Positions 61,662 through 64,000 of a stretch of 64,000 nt of DNA are shown here, piece by piece. A program made the position numbers and the translations under genes. How positions within the stretch are numbered: the stretch's first letter is position 1; the number at the start of each line of letters is the position of its first letter. The stretch comes from Streptomyces chryseus (GTDB lineage: Bacteria; Actinomycetota; Actinomycetes; Streptomycetales; Streptomycetaceae). Location of the stretch: positions 1 to 64,000 of the forward strand of contig NZ_BMVO01000023.1 in NCBI RefSeq assembly GCF_014650755.1, given 5' to 3'. The notes under the pieces were generated by a model. The model made no database searches, was not told the origin of the DNA, and saw only the letters and a list, made by a program, of their open reading frames with translations.

Positions 61662-61734
61662 GGTCCGGCCTCTTCTCTCGGGATCAGCTTCTGTCATCCA
61701 ACTGACACACGTGATCCTAGAGTTGACACAGAGA

Positions 61735-61776
61735 AGACGGCGGGCGCCCGGGGGATTCTCCGGACGCCCGCCGTCT
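61735..61776 (-). terminator. Hairpin downstream of the polyprenyl synthetase gene
   Basis: Perfect 12-base arms (61735-61746 and 61765-61776) and additional inner pairing lie 20 bases past the polyprenyl synthetase stop, on the minus strand. Confidence 0.8.
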
Positions 61777-61796
61777 CGCAAGCCGCCCCGCGGCGG

Positions 61797-62846
61797 TCAG
61801 CGCGTCCTGCGGGTGACGAACTCGGCGAGCGAGAGCAGGTCGCCCGCCGCCCCCAGGTCGGGCACCGCGCGGGACAGATGCCGTACGGCCCGGCCCATCC
61901 GGTCCGCGGCGTGCCCCTGCGCCCAGTCCCGGCCGCCCGCCCGGTCGACGGCGTCGGCCGCCCGGCGCACGGCGGCCTCGTCCAGCGGCCCCGCGTACAG
62001 CGCGGCGAGCTCGGTGGCGGCCTCGTTGTCCGCGCTCAGTGCCGCCACCACCGGGAGGGACTTCTTGTGGGCCACCAGATCGGCGCCCGTCGGCTTCCCC
62101 GTGTGCGACGGGTCCCCCCAGATCCCGATCAGGTCGTCGATGAGCTGGAACGCCAGGCCGGCCTCCCTCCCGAAGGCGTCCATGGCCGCGACCTCGTCCT
62201 CGTCCGCGCCCGCGTAGAGCGCGCCGAGGGCGCACGCGCAGCCGAGCAGGGCTCCGGTCTTGGCCTCGGCCATGGTGAGGCACTCGTCCAGCGACACGTC
62301 CCGGGGCCCGCGCCGCTCGAAGGCGCAGTCGGACTGCTGGCCCGCGCACAGCTCGATGACGCACGCGGAGAGCCGTGCCGACGCCCTGGCGGCCGCCGGG
62401 TGCGGGTCCTCGGCGAGCAGCCGCAGGGCGAGGGCGAACATCGCGTCCCCGGCGACGATCGCGTCCGGCACACCGAAGACCGTCCAGGCGGTGGGCCGGT
62501 TCCTGCGGGTCGGATCCTCGTCGATGACGTCGTCGTGGAGCAGGGTGAAGTTGTGCGCGAGTTCGACGGCGGCGGCCGCCCGAACGGCCGGCCCCGGTGC
62601 GCCGCCGAGCGCCTCGGCGGCGGCGAGGACGAGGGCGGGCCTGATCGCCTTGCCCGCCTGCCCGGCGGCCGGAGTGCCGTCGGCCTGCTCCCAGCCGAAG
62701 TGGTACGCGGCGATCCGCCGTATGGACCCGGGCAGACTCTCCACCGCCGCGCGCAGCTGCGGATCGACGCTGCCGCGGGCCCGTTCGAGCAGGGCCGCCG
62801 CCTCGTGCCCGTCGGTCGCGGCTGCTTCGGCTCTCGTTATGGTCAC
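61797..62846 (-). CDS. Polyprenyl synthetase (trans-isoprenyl diphosphate synthase)
   Basis: A 349-residue enzyme of the all-alpha isoprenoid fold. The first Asp-rich motif is DDVID at 105-109 in LLHDDVIDEDPTRR, and the second is QLIDDLIGIWGD (DDxxG variant, common in Streptomyces enzymes). It adds isopentenyl units to allylic diphosphates. It follows the encapsulin shell gene by 73 bases on the same strand; polyprenyl transferases are known cargo of family 2B encapsulins, so this enzyme may be housed in the shell. The N-terminal 30 residues could hold a loading signal; chain length is unknown. Confidence 0.9.
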   Translation of the reverse strand: MTITRAEAAATDGHEAAALLERARGSVDPQLRAAVESLPGSIRRIAAYHFGWEQADGTPAAGQAGKAIRPALVLAAAEALGGAPGPAVRAAAAVELAHNFTLLHDDVIDEDPTRRNRPTAWTVFGVPDAIVAGDAMFALALRLLAEDPHPAAARASARLSACVIELCAGQQSDCAFERRGPRDVSLDECLTMAEAKTGALLGCACALGALYAGADEDEVAAMDAFGREAGLAFQLIDDLIGIWGDPSHTGKPTGADLVAHKKSLPVVAALSADNEAATELAALYAGPLDEAAVRRAADAVDRAGGRDWAQGHAADRMGRAVRHLSRAVPDLGAAGDLLSLAEFVTRRTR

Positions 62847-62919
62847 GGGTCACTTCCTCCAGCAGTACTCGTACGGTGCCCCCCGTCCGGGGGCACGGAC
62901 CGCCTGGGCGAGGGCAGGG

Positions 62920-64000
62920 TCAGTGCCACCTGCCGATCTCGACGTTCTCCAGGACACCGAGCGCGTCCGGCACCAGCACCGCGGCCGAGTAGTACGCCGT
63001 GACCAGATAGCGGATGATCGCCTGCTCGTCGATGCCCATGAAGCGCACCGAGAGGCTGGGCTCGATCTCGTCCGGGATGCCGCTCTGCTGGAGTCCGACG
63101 ACGCCCTGCTCGGCCTCGCCCGTACGCATGCAGATGATCGAGGTCGTACGGGCGTCGCTCACCGGGATCTTGTTGCACGGGAAGATCGGGACGCCCCGCC
63201 AGGTGGGCACCCGGCTGCCGCCGATCTCGATGCTCTCCGGGTTCAGACCGCGCTTGTTGCACTCACGGCCGAACGCGGCGATGGCACGGGGGTGGGCGAG
63301 GAAGAGCTTGGAGCCGCGCCGCCGCGACAGCAGCTCGTCCATGTCGTCCGGGCTGGGCACGCCGTCGTGCGGCTGGAGGCGCTGCCCGTAGTCGCAGTTG
63401 TGGAGCAGGCCGAACTCCCGGTGGTTGATGAGCTCGTCCTCCTGGCGCTCGCGCAGCGCCTCGACGGTGAGCCTCAACTGCTGCTCGGTCTGGTTCATCG
63501 GCTGGTTGTAGAGGTCCGCGACCCGGCTGTGGACCTTCAGGACGGTCTGCGCGACGCTCAGTTCGTACTCGCGCGGCGCCGCGTCGTAGTCCACGTACGT
63601 GTGCGGGACGACGGGCTCGCCGACATGGCCTGCGGACAGGTCGATGGGCGCCTCGCCGTACTTGTTGGTGCGCTGGCGGGGCAGCGACCGTACTCGCGTG
63701 AGGTGATCGCGCAACGTTTCTGCGCGATCGGCGAGCGTCATGACGGACTGGCGCGACAGCGTCAGCACCGTGCACGCGGTCGCGGCGCGGACCGTGCACG
63801 ACCAGGTGCCTTCCTCCTCGACCAGGGCGTGGTCGCCGAAGTACGCCCCGTCCGCGAGGACTCCGAGCACCGCCTCTGCGTCGTACGCCCCGTCCGCGAC
63901 CTTCTCCACCCGGCCGTGGGCCAACAGGTAGACGGTGTCGGCGGCCTCACCGACGTTCGCGATCACGTCTCCCGCCGCGTACTCCCGCTGCTCGCACCGC
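62920..64000 (-). CDS. Family 2B encapsulin shell protein with cNMP-binding domain (5' end outside window)
   Basis: At least 359 residues; the start is beyond the window end. The visible N-terminus is a cyclic-nucleotide-binding domain (EYAAGDVIANVGEAADTVYLLAHGRV). A linker leads to an HK97-type shell domain with LNPESIEIGGSRVPTWRGVPIFPCNKIPV and the end FMGIDEQAIIRYLVTAYYSAAVL. This is EshA-like, now called family 2B encapsulin. It assembles into protein nanocompartments. Ligand binding may regulate access to cargo. A GTG in frame at 63966 is internal, not the real start. Confidence 0.88.
   Translation of the reverse strand, partial: RCEQREYAAGDVIANVGEAADTVYLLAHGRVEKVADGAYDAEAVLGVLADGAYFGDHALVEEEGTWSCTVRAATACTVLTLSRQSVMTLADRAETLRDHLTRVRSLPRQRTNKYGEAPIDLSAGHVGEPVVPHTYVDYDAAPREYELSVAQTVLKVHSRVADLYNQPMNQTEQQLRLTVEALRERQEDELINHREFGLLHNCDYGQRLQPHDGVPSPDDMDELLSRRRGSKLFLAHPRAIAAFGRECNKRGLNPESIEIGGSRVPTWRGVPIFPCNKIPVSDARTTSIICMRTGEAEQGVVGLQQSGIPDEIEPSLSVRFMGIDEQAIIRYLVTAYYSAAVLVPDALGVLENVEIGRWH

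Overview
This is a 64 kb piece of a Streptomyces-type chromosome. The GC content is very high with strong third-position GC bias, and the genes are typical of the genus: a fused 2-oxoglutarate dehydrogenase E2/E1, nickel superoxide dismutase with its protease, a DUF6104 small protein, snapalysin and a family 2B encapsulin. From memory, the core gene order (two-component pair, kgd/sucA, malic enzyme, amino-acid ABC transporter, sodX/sodN, polyprenyl synthetase, encapsulin) matches one conserved arm of Streptomyces genomes; this was not checked. I saw no rRNA, tRNA or CRISPR array.

Layout. 0.1-3.6 kb: MarR regulator, spermidine-synthase-like protein and a two-component pair. 3.9-7.7 kb: kgd, closed by a perfect 24-bp-arm hairpin. 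7.8-19.5 kb (minus strand): a probable seven-gene operon reading trypco1 protein, trypsin/VMAP-like protein, MoxR ATPase, SAV_2336-like vWA/TPR protein, a 65-aa peptide, an HExxH peptide hydroxylase-like protein and a TIR/NB-ARC/TPR FxsT-like protein. It looks like a protease- and NTPase-based conflict system joined to a small-peptide modification module, and it is the most interesting locus here. 19.6-33.4 kb: mostly housekeeping genes (DUF4097/PadR pair, Clp-N and small HTH pair, secreted GH5 enzyme, oxidoreductase, malic enzyme, polar amino-acid ABC transporter, methyltransferase, CGNR regulator, sodX and sodN).

33.4-54.2 kb is a 20.8 kb integrated element. It is bounded by a 15-bp direct repeat that is the 3' end of sodN. 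The integrase sits beside attL and the element restores the sodN reading frame. It carries a phage-type repressor, a putative excisionase, a DUF3631 ATPase, MobC and a MOB-type relaxase, but no visible TraB/FtsK pump, so it is best called an integrative mobilizable element. Its cargo includes an EVE-like plus PD-(D/E)xK nuclease, a HAD/methyltransferase/kinase-like set facing a TTA-codon-containing regulator, a Nudix protein, remnants of an ASCH protein and of a graspetide-type methyltransferase, and a type-VII-style RHS toxin with a candidate immunity gene. Dense short-motif arrays at 35.6-36.1 kb and 37.3-37.5 kb are candidate replication or transfer sites.

54.2-64 kb returns to the chromosome: the stranded sodN terminator, a secreted HNH nuclease, an AlkZ-like protein, an NmrA-like protein, a LysR gene broken by an in-frame amber codon beside its probable target snapalysin, a DUF6304-like protein, a RibD-like reductase, an acetyltransferase, a polyprenyl synthetase, and a family 2B encapsulin shell gene cut by the window end.
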